A stretch of DNA of 64,000 nt from an uncultured Verrucomicrobiota bacterium (GTDB lineage Bacteria > Verrucomicrobiota > Kiritimatiellia > Kiritimatiellales > Tichowtungiaceae), in contig CAIKWE010000031.1 in assembly GCA_903831085.1 (NCBI GenBank), positions 1-64,000 of the forward strand, written 5' to 3'. Positions 9,037 to 18,138 of the stretch are shown piece by piece (positions within the stretch are counted from its first letter, which is position 1; each line of letters begins with the position of its first letter). The position numbers were made by a program, and so were the translations under genes. The notes below the pieces were generated by a model. The model worked only from the letters and a program-made list of their open reading frames with translations, was not told where the DNA came from and searched no databases.

Positions 9037-10119
9037 ATGAGCAGCACATTCGGCACGCTTTTCAGGGTGACTACATTCGGCGAATCGCACGGCAAGTCGG
9101 TCGGCGCGATTGTGGACGGCTGCCCCGCCAATCTACCGCTGACAGAGGCGGATATTCAGCCGCAGCTCAACCGCCGCCGGCCCGGTCAAAACGCATTGAC
9201 CACGCCGCGCGACGAAGCGGATCAGGTGACGATTCTTTCCGGCACGGAAAACGGCGTAACACTTGGAACACCAATCGGTCTTTCGGTGAATAACCGCGAC
9301 CAGCGTCCGGGCGATTACGGCGATATGTCGGGAGTGCCACGTCCGTCACATGCGGATTATACCTATTTGATGAAGTACGGCGTGAAGGCGTCGAGCGGCG
9401 GCGGCCGTTCCAGCGCCCGCGAAACTGTCAGTCGTGTGGCAGCCGGTGCCATTGCGGAAAAATGGCTGAAGATGCGCTTCGGCGATGTCTCGATCGTTTC
9501 TTATGTAAGTTCGGTCGGAAAAATCACTGCGCCGGAAATTACCGCTGAGGGACTGACGCGCGAACAGGTCGATGCCAATCTGGTGCGCTGCCCGGATGCA
9601 GAGACCGCGCAGAAGATGATTGCGGCAATTGAAAAAGCGCGCGACGAAAAGGATTCACTGGGCGGAACGCTGACCTGCGTCTGCCGCGGCTTTCCGGCCG
9701 GACTGGGCGAGCCGGTGTTTGACAAGCTGGAGGCGCTGCTGGCGCAGGCGATGCTTTCGATTCCGGCGGTAAAGGGCTTTGAGATCGGCTCCGGGTTTGC
9801 CGGCACGCTGATGCGCGGTTCGCAGCATAATGATGCGTTTGTTCAGAAAAGCGGACGCCTCGGCACAAAGACGAATTACAGCGGCGGAATACAGGGCGGA
9901 ATTTCGAACGGAGAGCCGGTCGTCTTCCGGATTGCGATCAAGCCGGTGGCGACGATCGGGCAGGCTCAGGCGACGGTTGCTCTGGACGGCCATCCGGTTA
10001 CACTGGAAGCCAAGGGCCGGCACGATCCGTGTGTGTTGCCACGCGCTGTTCCGATTGTAGAGGCGATGGCCGCGCTGGTTTTGGCCGACGCCGCGCTACG
10101 CCAGGAATATCGCGTCTGA
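9037..10119 (+). CDS. aroC: Chorismate synthase
   Basis: Last step of the shikimate pathway: EPSP to chorismate, using reduced FMN. The 360-residue length is typical. Signatures: [37 protein letters not shown], and [23 protein letters not shown], with [17 protein letters not shown] near the end. I chose ATG 9037 ([19 protein letters not shown]), with GGAG 8 bp upstream; the 8980 start in the track is spurious. Its leader carries a run of the 15-bp palindrome. Confidence 0.96.
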   Translation: MSSTFGTLFRVTTFGESHGKSVGAIVDGCPANLPLTEADIQPQLNRRRPGQNALTTPRDEADQVTILSGTENGVTLGTPIGLSVNNRDQRPGDYGDMSGVPRPSHADYTYLMKYGVKASSGGGRSSARETVSRVAAGAIAEKWLKMRFGDVSIVSYVSSVGKITAPEITAEGLTREQVDANLVRCPDAETAQKMIAAIEKARDEKDSLGGTLTCVCRGFPAGLGEPVFDKLEALLAQAMLSIPAVKGFEIGSGFAGTLMRGSQHNDAFVQKSGRLGTKTNYSGGIQGGISNGEPVVFRIAIKPVATIGQAQATVALDGHPVTLEAKGRHDPCVLPRAVPIVEAMAALVLADAALRQEYRV

Positions 10120-10191
10120 ATTGCGCTAAAACGGGCAGATATATTTTGCTTTCCACTGATTTTTTATTACTCTAGCACGCTTTTCAACAAT

Positions 10192-10269
10192 GGTAGGTGT
10201 AGCTCAGCTGGTTAGAGCGTCAGATTGTGATTCTGAATGTCGCGGGTTCGAATCCCGTCACTTACCCCA
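10192..10269 (+). tRNA. tRNA-His (GTG)
   Basis: Cloverleaf with acceptor GTAGGTG/CACTTAC, D-arm GCTC/GAGC, anticodon loop TTGTGAT (anticodon GTG), T-arm CGGGTTCGAATCCCG, and encoded CCA. A G at the -1 position opposite C73 is the tRNA-His identity element. Confidence 0.95.
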
Positions 10270-10305
10270 CATTTCTGCCTGTACGGAAAGCTCGGGGAGC
10301 CGCTC

Positions 10306-11460
10306 ATGCATAAGAGAAAAGACGAGATCCAGGACATCTATCAGAGTAGCGACCGCGACTTTGAGGACGATTTCATTCCGAAAGTTGCACAGGAGATAAT
10401 TGAAGATCGTCAGCGCGACCTGCGCCGCAGCCAAATTGCTTCGTTTTTCTTCGGTTCGCTGGTTCTCGTGCTTTCTGTGGCTCTGGTTGCTGTGGTCATC
10501 CGCGATTTTTTGAGCGAACGAAAAATATCCCAAAAAGTCCGCATTCCGGAGACGCCCTATATTCCGCGCTATTCGCTGCCGTTGGACGCCCTCTGGGTGA
10601 TGGACTATCAGCAAGCGGCCGCACAGGCAGAGGCCGACGAAAAACCGGGGCCGAAGCCGCTTTCAGTTAAATGGGTGAAGAACGCCGCTTATCACATTAT
10701 TATGGGGCAGCAGGCGCTGGCCGTTAACGAGCCGAAGCAGGCGCTGGAACATTTCCAAAAGGCGGTTGAGATTTATCCGGACATCGAAGGCCTGCATCGC
10801 GCCGTGGGTATACTTTACCTCCGGCGTGAAGAGTACGCGCTGGCGGCACAGCACCTTGAAAAAGCGTTGGCCGAGAAAGAAGAGCCCGATGTGGTTAATA
10901 ATTTGGCTGTCGCTTACATTGGCACAGAAGAATACGATAAAGCCGAGAAGCTCCTGAAGCGCTTGCTGGAACTGGAGCCGGAAAACCCGGGCTGCCACAA
11001 GAATCTTGCCACGCTCTACCGCAAGATGAAGCTCGATGACAAGGCCTGTTTCCATTTTGAAAAGTACATCGACCTGCAACCGAACGATCTGGACACCATG
11101 CAGACGTACGCACTCTATCTGGCGAAGCTGCGCCGGTGGAAAGAAGCGGCGGACTTTCTGACCAAACTGACGCAGCAAGTAACGGATGTTGCGCCGGTCT
11201 ACTTTCTTCTGGCGCAGGTTCAGGTGCAGAATGGCCAGCAGGAGAAAGCCCTGGCTGCGCTTAAACGGGGAATTCAACTGACCGATCCGGAGCTGGCGCT
11301 AGCGTGGATGCGCCGCGATGAATTCGATAAGGTGCGCGGCGCCGTCGATTTTAAAAATCTGATTGATCAGTTGGAAATCGCATCGGTGTCCCTGGAAAAA
11401 CCCGGTGCCGCTCAGCGCCCCGGCGAAACACGGACAAATCCTCCGCCCGCCGGCCAGTAG
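10306..11460 (+). CDS. Membrane-anchored TPR-repeat protein
   Basis: 384 residues. ATG 10306 (MHKRKDEIQDIYQSS) lies after the tRNA; the track start at 10237 is inside the tRNA gene. A charged N-terminus is followed by one membrane segment at about 45-68 (ASFFFGSLVLVLSVALVAVVIRD) and then tetratricopeptide repeats from about 125 (for example ALEHFQKAVEIYPDIEGLHRAVG and AAQHLEKALAEKEEPDVVNNLA). Probably a scaffold at the inner membrane; no specific partner is evident. Its 3' end overlaps the convergent comEC by 49 bp. Confidence 0.8.
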   Translation: MHKRKDEIQDIYQSSDRDFEDDFIPKVAQEIIEDRQRDLRRSQIASFFFGSLVLVLSVALVAVVIRDFLSERKISQKVRIPETPYIPRYSLPLDALWVMDYQQAAAQAEADEKPGPKPLSVKWVKNAAYHIIMGQQALAVNEPKQALEHFQKAVEIYPDIEGLHRAVGILYLRREEYALAAQHLEKALAEKEEPDVVNNLAVAYIGTEEYDKAEKLLKRLLELEPENPGCHKNLATLYRKMKLDDKACFHFEKYIDLQPNDLDTMQTYALYLAKLRRWKEAADFLTKLTQQVTDVAPVYFLLAQVQVQNGQQEKALAALKRGIQLTDPELALAWMRRDEFDKVRGAVDFKNLIDQLEIASVSLEKPGAAQRPGETRTNPPPAGQ

Positions 11461-13310
11461 AGACCGTCCCCGCCTGCACTATTCCGGATTTGTTCCGGGC
11501 GGAATATTTCCTGAAGCCGCCGGATGGCTTCGGCATCGGCTTTTTTATCAATCACGGTCAGAGTATGCAGCCGGTTGACGCCCTCTTTCTGTAGAAGACG
11601 AATGGCACGTGCTGTGCTGAACGGGTCGCCGTCCGTCACCAACATCCATTGTTTCTTTTCCGGCAGACGCACCGCCACCGCCGAATCGCCCGCCCGGAGA
11701 ATTTTTATATCACGGTCTGATTCGAAATGAGCAGAACCCCACAGCAATACCGATAGCAGCACCAGCGACAGCGCGCCCTTCCGCCAGCGGACGGGACCGG
11801 TGAAAAATAAAATCCATCCGGCATACCAAAGACCGGTTACCGGAGCGGAGGGAGCGCGAACCGCGAGGCAGGCGCCGGGCAGAGGGGAAAGACGCTCAAC
11901 AATCCATATCAGCAGTCCGATAAACAGCAGATTGGCCTGATTAAAAAGCGCCGCCGCCGCGGGGAAGAAAAATATTCCGCCCAGTAACGCCAAACATCCG
12001 GCCAGCATGACCATGAATGTCAGCGGGATAACCGCCAGATTGCCGATCAGCGCCGCTAGAGATAGGTTATTAAAAAACCACGCCGTAATCGGCGCGGAAA
12101 AAAGCCACGCCGCCAGCGAAGTAAGCATCATCAACCCGAGGTTGCGCAACAGGACGGCAGCAGGATGGTTTCCGCTGAGCCGTTTAAGAGGCGCTTCCCA
12201 GCCGGCCAGACGAAATTCTTTGATCTGCCGCATGGTCCAGCCGTTCACGACAATGAGCCCGTAAACCACAACAAAGGACAGCAGAAACCCCGGGTCGCTA
12301 AGGTTCTCCGGCTGAAATGCCAGCAATAAAATTGTGGCCAGCGCAATGGACGACATTGCATCCGGGCGGCGGGCGGCCAGCGGCGCTACAAAAAAGACCC
12401 CCGCCATCGCAAGAGCACGCAAAGCGCTCGGCTGGAGCCCTGTGGTGAAAATATAAAGGAAAAGCGCCGGGAGCAGCGACAGCCCCCAGCGGGGGCGGGC
12501 GATGCCGAAAATTTTCAGTCCGGCAATAAAGATCGCGCCCAGGATCACGACATGCTGACCGGAAATGGCGAAGATATGCAGTGTTCCGGTGCGGATGAAC
12601 ATTTGATAAAGGTCGGGAGGAATCGCCTGCCGGTATCCCAGCAGCATGGCATGCAGCAGTTGCGTCTGTTCGGGAAAGGCTTCCACACCCAGACGGAGCC
12701 ATGCGGCGGCACGGCGGCGGACTTCATAACACCGGCTGGCCAGCGAAATCCCGGCCTCCTTGATTTTGCAGGCATCCGCTCCGGAAACGCTCAGAAATCC
12801 GTCCGCACCGCCGCGCGGTCTTTCATAGCCGATATAACGTCCTTTTAACCGCCACTGTTCTCCGAAAAGAATCGGGGCGGCAGATTTTTTCAGATAAACC
12901 CGCAGCACGGCATCAGACGGAAGCTGTTCCTCGCCGTGACGTACAGTCGCCGTGCGGAACAGAAAAGAAGCCGTTCCGTCCGCACTGGAAACAGACGGCT
13001 CATCTTCGACCGTGCCGATCAGTTCCTGTTGGTGGAAATTCACTTCGGCGACCGGCAGCGCAGCGCGGGAGGGAACGGGCATTTCGTTAATGGCGGCGTG
13101 TGTGGCGGCAAGCAGGCCGCAGACGACATAAATCAGCGGAGTTGTCCGCCGACTGCACAAAACCTTCCAACTGGCAAAGGCCAGAAGCAGAGCGCCCGCA
13201 CTAAGCATCAGTAAAGGAGCGCCGCCGAGCCCGCGCTGAATGCCCAGACCCGCCGCGATGGACAGGGCGACTCCGACCAGCGGGCGCCGCACCTGTTGAG
13301 CTAAGATCAT
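11412..13310 (-). CDS. comEC: ComEC/Rec2-type DNA-uptake channel, C-terminal hydrolase domain degenerate
   Basis: About 632 residues. An N-terminal hydrophobic block and soluble OB-like DUF4131 region are followed by the competence channel domain; landmarks are LHAMLLGYRQAIPPDLYQMFIRTGTLHIFAISGQHV and FTTGLQPSALRALAMAGVFF. The last ~100 residues sit where ComEC proteins carry a metallo-beta-lactamase-like domain, but the expected HxHxDH site is missing (the region reads HTLTVIDKKADAEAIRRL). ATG 13310 (MILAQQVRRPLVG) follows the upstream TPR gene by 13 bp. It suggests transformation ability; no other competence gene is in the window. Confidence 0.82.
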   Translation of the reverse strand: MILAQQVRRPLVGVALSIAAGLGIQRGLGGAPLLMLSAGALLLAFASWKVLCSRRTTPLIYVVCGLLAATHAAINEMPVPSRAALPVAEVNFHQQELIGTVEDEPSVSSADGTASFLFRTATVRHGEEQLPSDAVLRVYLKKSAAPILFGEQWRLKGRYIGYERPRGGADGFLSVSGADACKIKEAGISLASRCYEVRRRAAAWLRLGVEAFPEQTQLLHAMLLGYRQAIPPDLYQMFIRTGTLHIFAISGQHVVILGAIFIAGLKIFGIARPRWGLSLLPALFLYIFTTGLQPSALRALAMAGVFFVAPLAARRPDAMSSIALATILLLAFQPENLSDPGFLLSFVVVYGLIVVNGWTMRQIKEFRLAGWEAPLKRLSGNHPAAVLLRNLGLMMLTSLAAWLFSAPITAWFFNNLSLAALIGNLAVIPLTFMVMLAGCLALLGGIFFFPAAAALFNQANLLFIGLLIWIVERLSPLPGACLAVRAPSAPVTGLWYAGWILFFTGPVRWRKGALSLVLLSVLLWGSAHFESDRDIKILRAGDSAVAVRLPEKKQWMLVTDGDPFSTARAIRLLQKEGVNRLHTLTVIDKKADAEAIRRLQEIFRPEQIRNSAGGDGLYWPAGGGFVRVSPGR

Positions 13311-13323
13311 TTCAAACGCTCGC

Positions 13324-14601
13324 TTATTTCCGTCGCGGCTGGAGGGGCTCCAGCTCTCTCTGTTTCTTAATGTCAGATCCGCCGGGCTCTTCCGCCTTCT
13401 GTTCCACCTCGCGCTTACTGATCGCTTCAATAGCCTTGCGGCCTTCAATCCCGATGATACGGTCCGTGAACGAGCGGAATTCGGAGGTTTCGCGCACCGG
13501 ATCAAAAAGCGGGTCTCTAAACCAGGAAGAGACGGCCTCTCCACCGAAAAGGCCAGCCGCCTGCCCCATGAAGATCACCGCTTTACCCGCCTCATTCTGC
13601 TGCGCATAGCAGCGCGCGAGCATCTGATAATATTCCGGCTTCGGATCAAGTTTTGTCAGCTCCAGATAATATGGAACGGCATTTTGATAGTCGTTCTGGT
13701 CGAAATAAATTTTCCCGCAACCTTGCATCGCGTCTCTGTTTTTGGCTTCGTTTTCCAGAACTCGTTTGAACAGCGCCAGTGCGGCCTCTTTGTTGCCCAG
13801 ATTCATCTGTCCGGCGGCGGCAAAAGCCAGCACGGTCGCATTATTCGGCTGATCCCGAAGCATCCGGTCGGCCAGCATTCCTCCGGCGGCATTTTGTCCG
13901 CTCGCCATCAATGCCTTCAGTAAATTCATTTGCAGATCCGGTTGCTGACTGTTCTGATCCAACAAGTGAAGGCACAGCGGAACCGCTTCAGCATATCGCC
14001 CCCGGCGCATATAAATATCGACCAGGAGTTTCTGTGCCGCCTGATTGTCCGGCACGATGCGCAACACCTGCCCTAATCGCTGGATCGCATCCTCGTCAAC
14101 ACCCCTTAGGGCGAACGCTTCGGCTGAGCGCAAGGTCTGCGCGGCTAGGTCCCACTGCCCCAGCCGCTGTTCGATCAGCGCAGAATCAACAACCGGCTCC
14201 CGCGACGCCGGAGTTCCGGCAGAAACGGCAACGGCACTGGACAATTGTTCCGTCACGGCGGCGGCGGATTCCCGCCGCTGCTTCTCCTTGGCAGACGGTT
14301 TGGCCATGTAGTCGAGCACCAGTTTCAATATAAAAAATCCGCCGACCAGCAGCACGACGATCAGAACCGCCCGGAGTAAGAGCGCGGCAATCGCCCAGTC
14401 ACTGGCGCGGTAGTTGACTTCGCGGCGGCGAGCCGGACTGTGCTGCGAGGTTCGGTGAGTCTGTCGCGTGTCTCTGCCGTCGGAATATTCATCTAACGGG
14501 GCATGCCCGGCGTGCTGTGAATAGAAGTTATCGGAATCCGGTCTTGCGGGTTTCGCACGGACATTGTCCGGCCGGGCCTTTTTTTTGCGGAATAATTTCA
14601 T
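13324..14601 (-). CDS. Membrane-anchored TPR-repeat protein
   Basis: 425 residues from ATG 14601 (MKLFRKKKARPDNV), with AGGAAATC upstream. A basic, charged cytoplasmic N-terminus (1-75) is followed by a membrane segment (AIAALLLRAVLIVVLLVGGF), then TPR-like helices from about 130 (LIEQRLGQWDLAAQTLRSAEAFA) to about 380. It lies 13 bp upstream of comEC and divergent from rmuC. Similar in plan to the TPR protein at 10306, but they are not obvious duplicates. Function unknown. Confidence 0.78.
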   Translation of the reverse strand: MKLFRKKKARPDNVRAKPARPDSDNFYSQHAGHAPLDEYSDGRDTRQTHRTSQHSPARRREVNYRASDWAIAALLLRAVLIVVLLVGGFFILKLVLDYMAKPSAKEKQRRESAAAVTEQLSSAVAVSAGTPASREPVVDSALIEQRLGQWDLAAQTLRSAEAFALRGVDEDAIQRLGQVLRIVPDNQAAQKLLVDIYMRRGRYAEAVPLCLHLLDQNSQQPDLQMNLLKALMASGQNAAGGMLADRMLRDQPNNATVLAFAAAGQMNLGNKEAALALFKRVLENEAKNRDAMQGCGKIYFDQNDYQNAVPYYLELTKLDPKPEYYQMLARCYAQQNEAGKAVIFMGQAAGLFGGEAVSSWFRDPLFDPVRETSEFRSFTDRIIGIEGRKAIEAISKREVEQKAEEPGGSDIKKQRELEPLQPRRK

Positions 14602-14708
14602 GATTTCCTGCGCTCCGGGCTGAAAATAAAACGGTTGCAGTATCGGGCGAGGTGCGTAAAGTGTCAAGCATCCGCGGGATGCTGCGCAAGGCCCGCCCGG
14701 AGATGTTT

Positions 14709-15791
14709 ATGGAAGTTTTTATTCTGATTTCGTTGGCGGCGCTGGTGCTGGTTCAGCTCGGTCTGGCGCTGCACGGAAGCGCCCGGCAGGATACGCGGCT
14801 CGAAATGCTCACGCGCAATCTCAACACTCTAACCGAACAGCTGGACTCCCGCGCCCGCAAAAGTGAAGAAGCGGTTCAAACACAGATTGAAAAACTGGTC
14901 ACCTCCAACAATCAGCGGCTGGATCAGATCGGCGAGAAGGTCGAGCAGCGGCTCGACAAAGGGTTTAAGGAAACCACGACTGTTTTCAGCGATGTTCTTA
15001 AGCGGCTGGCGCTGATCGATAAGGCGCAGGAAAAAATAGACAAACTCACCGTGAATGTTGTCAGTCTGCAGGAGGTGCTTTCTGATAAACGTTCGCGCGG
15101 CGCTTTCGGCGAGGTGCAGCTCGGCGCGCTCATTTCCAACATGATGCCCGAAAAAAGTTACTCGCTTCAGCACACCTTCCCGAATGGTGTGCGCGCCGAC
15201 TGTGTGCTGTTCCTGCCCGAACCGACTGGCACCATCTGCATCGATTCAAAATTTCCGCTTGAAGGCTATCAGCGCATGACCGACCTGTCGCTGGGCGATG
15301 CCGACCGTACCGCCGCCGAGCGGCAGTTCCGGCAGGACATCAAAAAACACATCAAGGATATCTCCGGGAAATACATTATTCCCGGCGAAACCTCTGACGG
15401 GGCCATGATGTTTATTCCGGCGGAGGCGGTCTTCTCCGAAATTCACGGGCACTATCCGGATCTTGTCGAGGAAGCGCAGCGGGCACGTGTCTGGATGGTC
15501 TCGCCGACCACGATGATGGCGGTGCTCACCACCGCCCGGGCGGTGTTGAAAGATGCCGCGACCCGCCAGCAGGTGCATGTTATCAAGGAGCATCTGGTGG
15601 CGCTGGCACAGGATTTCAGCCGTTTCCAGGAGCGGATGGATAAACTGGCCGCGCATATCGGTCAGGCGCACAAGGATGTCGACGACGTGCAAACCTCCGC
15701 GCGGAAAATCACCAGCCGTTTCGGTAAAATCGAAAAGGTTGAACTTTCCGGCGAACATACCGTCCTGCCTGCCGATACGAACGAAGATTGA
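14709..15791 (+). CDS. rmuC: DNA recombination protein RmuC homologue
   Basis: About 360 residues. One N-terminal membrane segment (VFILISLAALVLVQLGLAL), a coiled coil (about 35-120), then the RmuC nuclease-like domain with RGAFGEVQLGALI, RADCVLFLPEP, ICIDSKFPLEGYQRM, MMFIPAEAVFSEI and ARVWMVSPTTMMAVL. RmuC proteins limit DNA inversion/recombination at short repeats in E. coli, notable given the iterated palindromes here. ATG 14709 has CGGAG 6 bp upstream; the ATG at 14703 is also possible. Confidence 0.9.
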   Translation: MEVFILISLAALVLVQLGLALHGSARQDTRLEMLTRNLNTLTEQLDSRARKSEEAVQTQIEKLVTSNNQRLDQIGEKVEQRLDKGFKETTTVFSDVLKRLALIDKAQEKIDKLTVNVVSLQEVLSDKRSRGAFGEVQLGALISNMMPEKSYSLQHTFPNGVRADCVLFLPEPTGTICIDSKFPLEGYQRMTDLSLGDADRTAAERQFRQDIKKHIKDISGKYIIPGETSDGAMMFIPAEAVFSEIHGHYPDLVEEAQRARVWMVSPTTMMAVLTTARAVLKDAATRQQVHVIKEHLVALAQDFSRFQERMDKLAAHIGQAHKDVDDVQTSARKITSRFGKIEKVELSGEHTVLPADTNED

Positions 15792-15875
15792 GTTGAAAAA
15801 CTCTGTTGGGTTTCGGATTTGAACTCACGGAATGAAGGTGGTACGTTGCCCGCCGTTAATTAAAAGGAGAGAACC

Positions 15876-16046
15876 ATGGCTTATGTAATTTCTAATGACT
15901 GCTCAATGTGCGGCGCTTGCGAAAGCGCGTGTCCGGTCGAAGCAATTAGCGCGGGTGACGGCAAATACGTTATCGACGCTGGTAGCTGCACCGACTGCGG
16001 CGCCTGCGAAGCGACCTGCCCGATGGGCGCTATCAGCGCGGCTTAA
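15876..16046 (+). CDS. 2[4Fe-4S] ferredoxin
   Basis: 56 residues, absent from the ORF track because it is short. MAYVISNDCSMCGACESACP holds the first CxxCxxCxxxC set and CTDCGACEATCP the second, the clostridial bacterial-type pattern. AAAAGGAGAG sits 5-6 bp before ATG, and a strong terminator follows at 16063. A single-gene transcript is likely. Low-potential electron carrier typical of anaerobic metabolism. Confidence 0.95.
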   Translation: MAYVISNDCSMCGACESACPVEAISAGDGKYVIDAGSCTDCGACEATCPMGAISAA

Positions 16047-16062
16047 GGCTGGCCTTGTGCAC

Positions 16063-16097
16063 GTGAAAAGCCTCTCGCGAAAGCGAGGGGCTTTTTT
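16063..16097 (+). terminator. Rho-independent terminator after ferredoxin
   Basis: AGCC-TCTCGC-GAAA-GCGAGG-GGCT hairpin followed by T6. Confidence 0.9.
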
Positions 16098-16539
16098 ATG
16101 CCGGGAAAAAGCGAAGCAGCGCCAGCGCGGAAACAATACCCGTCAGCATGCCGAAAAATACTTCCAAACGCGTGTGCCCCAGTAGTTCCTTCAGCTTGAT
16201 CTCGGAGAAGTGGTGCTCTTTGAACACTTCGTCCACGATCTGATTGAGCAGACGGGCTTGTTCTCCCGCCGCCGCGCGTACGGTCTGGGCGTCGAACATC
16301 ACAATCGCGGCGAAAAAGAAGCTCACGGTAAACGCCGGTGAAGCGAAGCCTTCGGTCATGCCCATAGCGGTCGCCATCCCGCTGGCCAGTGCTGAATGTG
16401 CGCTTGGCATTCCGCCGGTGCTCGCCAGATAACTGAAATCCAGCCGGTGGCTCTGTGCCAGACAGATAATCATCTTGGTTGTCTGCGCCACCAGCCAGCT
16501 GGCCACGCCAGCCCATAAAGCGATATGAAAAAAATGCAT
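16096..16539 (-). CDS. Divergent PAP2-family (YuiD-like) membrane protein
   Basis: 147 residues, mostly hydrophobic with about four membrane segments. The family signature GGMPSAHSALASGMATAMG and a late GHTRLEVFFGMLTG match divergent PAP2 / acid phosphatase-VanZ-like proteins (YuiD family). Likely acts on a membrane phospholipid or polyprenyl phosphate; the substrate is unknown. Convergent with ferredoxin and its terminator. Confidence 0.82.
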   Translation of the reverse strand: MHFFHIALWAGVASWLVAQTTKMIICLAQSHRLDFSYLASTGGMPSAHSALASGMATAMGMTEGFASPAFTVSFFFAAIVMFDAQTVRAAAGEQARLLNQIVDEVFKEHHFSEIKLKELLGHTRLEVFFGMLTGIVSALALLRFFPA

Positions 16540-16616
16540 CGGTTTTTCCTGTCGGGGTTGTCCTTGAGAACGAGGAGAATAATAAAGAGCATATCGCCGG
16601 GCGGCGCAACCTTATT

Positions 16617-17516
16617 TCAGGCCGGCTTGACCCACGGCGGCTGAGCGGGCAGAAACGCCGCGAACTCCGCATTCAGTTTCTGCTGATAAGCCCCGCGGAA
16701 CGTTCCCGCGAGAAACCGGTCGTACGCCTCTTCGATAAACCGCTTCCAGCTCGCTTCCTCATGGCCGGGATTAACCGGATAGAAACAGGCGTCCAAAGAC
16801 TCGGCCGCAACCTGATCTCCCATCGCGTCGCCGATCATCAGTACATTTTCCGGCCGGTAGCGTCCGGCGGTGATCATTTGCAGATGCTCCGCCTTCGTTC
16901 CGAGCTCCTGCCCGGCAATAATCTGAACAAATTGCGCCAGATTGTTTTCTTCCCACTCTTTCACCAGCGCCTCTTCCGGTGTTTGGGAAACTACCGCCAG
17001 ATCGGAACCGGCCCGGATTTTTTCAAGGCTCTCCCGTACACCCCGGAACGGCGAAATTTTCCGCATACGGGTCTCAATATCCCGGTTCACGGCCAGCGAC
17101 CATTCGACCACCCGCGCCAGCTCCGGATCGCCCGTCCGTTTGGCCTCTGAGATCAGCGTCGTATTCCCGAGCGGCAGGCCGGACTGGCAATAGGCCCGCA
17201 AAGCCTTCCGCTCCGGCAGAGCCACTCCGCTGGCGACCACCTCCGGCCAATCGTGAAGAAGATCAAAAACCTGTAACAGCGCCGGAAACCGGTTTTGCCC
17301 GCGCCATTTGGAATAGAGATTCACAAACTCTGCGGCCTGCCGGAGCTGCGGCTCGATCGCTTCCAGCTTCCATATCTTGATGATCAAAGGATGAAAATGA
17401 TCCTTCTGCTTTACTTCCATCGTATCAAAAACACAGCCGTCGGAATCGATGCCGACAAATGTTCCAAACGTCGGAACAAAGCCGAGCAGATCTTCGCGGG
17501 TAAAACTTTTTCTCAT
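16617..17516 (-). CDS. HAD-superfamily hydrolase
   Basis: 299 residues from ATG 17516 (MRKSFTREDLLGFVP). HAD motif I is GIDSDGCVFDT (two Asp nucleophile/acid residues), motif II is the Ser of LAVVSQT, and motif IV is VLMIGDAMGDQVAAE. A large helical cap lies between about 50 and 190. A phosphatase or phosphotransferase of unknown substrate; the size of the cap is atypical of the simplest phosphoglycolate phosphatases. Confidence 0.78.
   Translation of the reverse strand: MRKSFTREDLLGFVPTFGTFVGIDSDGCVFDTMEVKQKDHFHPLIIKIWKLEAIEPQLRQAAEFVNLYSKWRGQNRFPALLQVFDLLHDWPEVVASGVALPERKALRAYCQSGLPLGNTTLISEAKRTGDPELARVVEWSLAVNRDIETRMRKISPFRGVRESLEKIRAGSDLAVVSQTPEEALVKEWEENNLAQFVQIIAGQELGTKAEHLQMITAGRYRPENVLMIGDAMGDQVAAESLDACFYPVNPGHEEASWKRFIEEAYDRFLAGTFRGAYQQKLNAEFAAFLPAQPPWVKPA
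17462..17476. repeat. TTCCAA-N3-TCGGAA palindrome copy
   Basis: TTCCAA-ACG-TCGGAA in the HAD gene, read on the minus strand as V-P-T-F-G-T. Confidence 0.55.
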
Positions 17517-17630
17517 GCGCGGCAGGCTACCCGTTTGCCCCCGCCCTGTCCAGCGGCTTGCAGGAATGAGCAATCCCTGTTAAACAGAAGTCATACAATG
17601 CGTTAAGTGGTGGATTATTGGATTGAGAAA

Positions 17631-18008
17631 ATGAAAAAACAAAAATCTAAAGAACCGTGGGAGCCCAGATTATTAACGGCAACTCGTTGGATTTTTTTGA
17701 TTTGGGTTTTGTTCATAATCCTTGTCGTTGCCGTGAATTCCGGATCTTTACTCTCCTTGGATATGATGCTTTATGCCGGCCCTCAGATTTTTCTGTTTAT
17801 TGTGTCATGCTATTCTTTGCCATTTTCCGGAGCGCTCCTACTTATTGATGCTTTGATAATTGGAGTGTTTGCATTCTCCCTTGGCTGTTACGGTCTTTTT
17901 GCACTAATCCAATGTCTGCTCTTATTATCCGGCCCGCCATTGTTGTTCGGAATAGTTTTTTTGGTGTACGGCATAATAAAAAACAAAAAGGCCCAATCAT
18001 CGGTTTGA
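17631..18008 (+). CDS. Hypothetical small membrane protein
   Basis: About 125 residues with three hydrophobic stretches (IFLIWVLFIILVVAV, QIFLFIVSCYSLPFSGALLLI, LLFGIVFLVYGII) and lysine-rich ends. No family recognised. Base composition is visibly more AT-rich than its neighbours, which may reflect transfer or just membrane codon bias. ATG 17631 is preferred over GTG 17607; neither has a good Shine-Dalgarno. Confidence 0.55.
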   Translation: MKKQKSKEPWEPRLLTATRWIFLIWVLFIILVVAVNSGSLLSLDMMLYAGPQIFLFIVSCYSLPFSGALLLIDALIIGVFAFSLGCYGLFALIQCLLLLSGPPLLFGIVFLVYGIIKNKKAQSSV

Positions 18009-18043
18009 GTTTGTAACTGATGATGTCGCCCGCCCGTAATGCT

Positions 18044-18070
18044 TCCCTTCGTTCCCTTCTGTAAAACTTC
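18044..18070. repeat. Interspersed phrase CCCTTCGTTCCCTTCTGTAAA
   Basis: Intergenic phrase that recurs in similar form at 32537 and, inverted, at 32463. Non-coding; see findings. Confidence 0.4.
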
Positions 18071-18083
18071 TTGCCCGAAGCTT

Positions 18084-18098
18084 GTCCAAACCTTGGAA
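18084..18098. repeat. TTCCAA-N3-TTGGAA copy, one mismatch
   Basis: GTCCAA-ACC-TTGGAA in the purD leader, 40 bp before the start codon. Confidence 0.6.
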
Positions 18099-18138
18099 TT
18101 CAGGCTAAATGTGCTCCCACGACGAAAGGGTTTCTCTG

